64,000 bases of DNA from Sinorhizobium sp. BG8 (GTDB taxonomy: Bacteria > Pseudomonadota > Alphaproteobacteria > Rhizobiales > Rhizobiaceae). The number at the start of each line of letters is the position of its first letter. Position 1 is the first letter of the stretch. Of the stretch, positions 62,772 to 64,000 are shown piece after piece. The notes beneath the pieces were generated by a model that ran no database searches, was not told the DNA's origin, and saw only the letters and a program-made list of their open reading frames with translations. Where the stretch lies: assembly GCF_016864555.1 (NCBI RefSeq), contig NZ_CP044011.1, positions 1,438,501-1,502,500 of the forward strand. Direction: 5' to 3'. Both the position numbers and the translations under genes were made by a program.

Positions 62772-63478
62772 TTGCGCTACGCACTCTACTTCACGCCGCC
62801 AGCCGGCCACGGTCTCACGCTTTCCGCATCGCGCTGGATCGGGCGCAACGCATTCACGGGCGCAGACCTCGAGCAGCCGGCAGTCGAAGGGTTCTCTTCC
62901 GGGAGCCTCGCGGCGCTGACCGCGGATCCGCGCCGCTACGGTTTCCATGCGACGCTGAAGGCGCCGTTCCACCTGGCCGAAGGACAGTCCGAAGCCGATC
63001 TTGTTTCGGAGATCGTCGACTTTGTCAGTGAGACGGAGCGCTTCGACATTCCCGAAGTGGTGATCGGACGGCTCGGTTCCTTCTTCGCCCTGGTGCCTTC
63101 GGCCGAGTGTGAAGAGTTGCAATCCTTCGCAGGCGAAGTCGTTCGGCGCTTCGAACGCTTTCGCGCCCCTCTCTCCTCTGCCGACATTGCGCGTCGCAAG
63201 CCTGAAGCGCTGACGAGCGAGGAGAGGCAGAACCTCGTGCAGTGGGGCTACCCCTATGTCTTCGATACCTTCCGGTTCCATATGACTCTGACCGGCCAGG
63301 TACCGCCGGAGCTGGCGCCAGGCATGGCGACGGCCCTTGAAACCTATTTTGCAGAGCACAGCCGCCGGCCGCTCGCGATCTCCGGCCTCGCGCTCTTCCG
63401 TGAGCCGGCCCGGGGCGAGAATTTCTCCATCCATTCGCTGTTCCCGCTGGGGGAGCAGCCAGCAGAAAGACCGCGTGA
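62772..63478 (+). CDS. DUF1045 protein (2H phosphoesterase type) of the phn operon, frame-broken near its end
   Basis: About 235 residues. Two HxT motifs, GFHATLK and FRFHMTL, mark the 2H phosphoesterase fold. It starts at TTG 62772 after AGGA. As given the frame runs without a stop into phnM. One extra base in the five-G run at 63449-63453 would make it end at TGA 63476-63478, just before the phnM ATG. In rhizobia lacking phnP this protein probably opens the ribose cyclic phosphate made by C-P lyase. That role is inference. Confidence 0.82.
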
Positions 63479-63479
63479 C

Positions 63480-64000
63480 ATGACCACCGAACTCTTGCTC
63501 TCCAATGCCCGGATCGTCCTGGAAGATGAAATCGTCCACGGCTCGGTCCTCGTGCGCGATGGGACAATCGCCGACATTTCGCAGTCCACCTCCGGAAAGG
63601 GCGAGGACATGGAGGGCGATTACCTGATACCCGGTCTCGTCGAACTCCACACCGATCACCTGGAGGCGCACTATTCGCCGCGCCCCGGCGTGCGCTGGCT
63701 GAAGACGGCGGCGATCCAGGCGCACGACGCGCAGATCGTCACATCGGGCATCACCACCGTGTTCGACTGCCTGCGCATGGGGTCGGACGAGGACGGCGGG
63801 TTCGAGAAGGGCGAGATGCGCGCCATGGCCGATGCGATCGCCGATGCGGTGCGCGAGGACCGGCTTCGGGCCGATCACCTGATTCACCTGCGCTGCGAGG
63901 TCTCGACGGACAACGTGCTCGAGCACTTCGCCGAGTTCGAGAACGATCCGCAGGTGCGCCTCGTCTCCCTGATGGATCATGCGCCGGGCCAGCGCCAGTT
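63480..64000 (+). CDS. phnM: PhnM, RPnTP hydrolase (3' truncated by window end)
   Basis: The first 173 residues of PhnM, an amidohydrolase that removes pyrophosphate from ribose 5-triphosphate phosphonate before C-P cleavage. The start MTTELLLSNARIVLEDEIV is followed by the metal-binding region GLVELHTDHLEAH. The remaining ~60 percent lies beyond the window. Confidence 0.93.
   Translation, partial: MTTELLLSNARIVLEDEIVHGSVLVRDGTIADISQSTSGKGEDMEGDYLIPGLVELHTDHLEAHYSPRPGVRWLKTAAIQAHDAQIVTSGITTVFDCLRMGSDEDGGFEKGEMRAMADAIADAVREDRLRADHLIHLRCEVSTDNVLEHFAEFENDPQVRLVSLMDHAPGQRQ

Noticed and set aside
62772..64000. A genuine DUF1045-PhnM fusion protein
   Set aside because: The frame continuity is explained better by one missing G in a five-G run, since two other genes here show the same defect and the repaired stop falls exactly before the phnM ATG.

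Overview
The window looks like chromosomal (or chromid) DNA of a fast-growing rhizobium, most like Sinorhizobium/Ensifer. It is GC-rich and carries RirA, a PhyR/NepR general-stress pair, a PdhS-type kinase, DUF982, DUF1045, DUF3309 and DUF1328 proteins, and a tRNA-His of the alphaproteobacterial type (A73, no G-1). From memory, and unchecked, the order aceA - potFGHI - acetoacetyl-CoA synthetase - phasin - mmsA - fbpA/rirA - dppABCDF - gluconokinase - RidA - second phyR resembles the Sinorhizobium meliloti chromosome around SMc00767 to SMc00794.

Layout. 1-2.0 kb: end of a chemoreceptor and a LysR regulator. 2.0-5.4 kb: isocitrate lyase divergent from an ScfR/RamB-like regulator, with a repeat-rich promoter region between them. 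5.6-9.7 kb: a polyamine ABC importer. 9.7-13.9 kb: an AsmA-like protein, a frameshifted acetoacetyl-CoA synthetase and a possible 20-codon peptide gene. 13.9-19.5 kb: an orphan Fe(III) permease and a large PdhS-like histidine kinase. 19.6-23 kb: phasin, tRNA-His, a decayed IS481-type transposase, a PAP2_3 membrane protein and two DUF982 proteins. 23-28.3 kb: LysR/mmsA, an RTX protein and the divergent fbpA/rirA pair with iron-control sites. 28.3-36.2 kb: a receiver protein, a LuxR-type regulator, and the dpp dipeptide importer ending in gluconokinase.

36.6-48.6 kb is the most distinctive block: a tightly packed operon of about 12 kb. It encodes a complete ABC importer, an ATP-dependent one-chain dihydroxyacetone kinase, a second PTS-dependent dihydroxyacetone kinase (DhaK, DhaL, DhaM) with its own HPr and Enzyme I, and a small HTH-like protein. 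It reads as one uptake-and-phosphorylation module for dihydroxyacetone or a related triose/polyol, with two energy sources for the kinase step.

48.7-52.1 kb is a stress island: RidA, a PhyR/NepR pair without a neighbouring ecfG, and small stress proteins (glycine-zipper, DUF3309, CsbD, DUF1328). Two promoters match GGAAC-N16-CGTT exactly and two nearly. 52.1-64 kb is a phosphonate (C-P lyase) locus, phnF<->phnGHIJKL-acetyltransferase-phnC-phnD-phnE-phnE2-DUF1045-phnM, with Pho boxes and a probable PhnF operator; phnM runs off the end.

Three reading-frame breaks (acetoacetyl-CoA synthetase, phnE2, DUF1045/phnM) all sit on runs of five or six G and each is repaired by adding one base. That points to assembly or sequencing undercalls more than to true pseudogenes. 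One 9-mer, TGCGCCGCA, occurs in the promoter regions of aceA, acetoacetyl-CoA synthetase and phasin and suggests a shared carbon-storage (PhaR-like) control.
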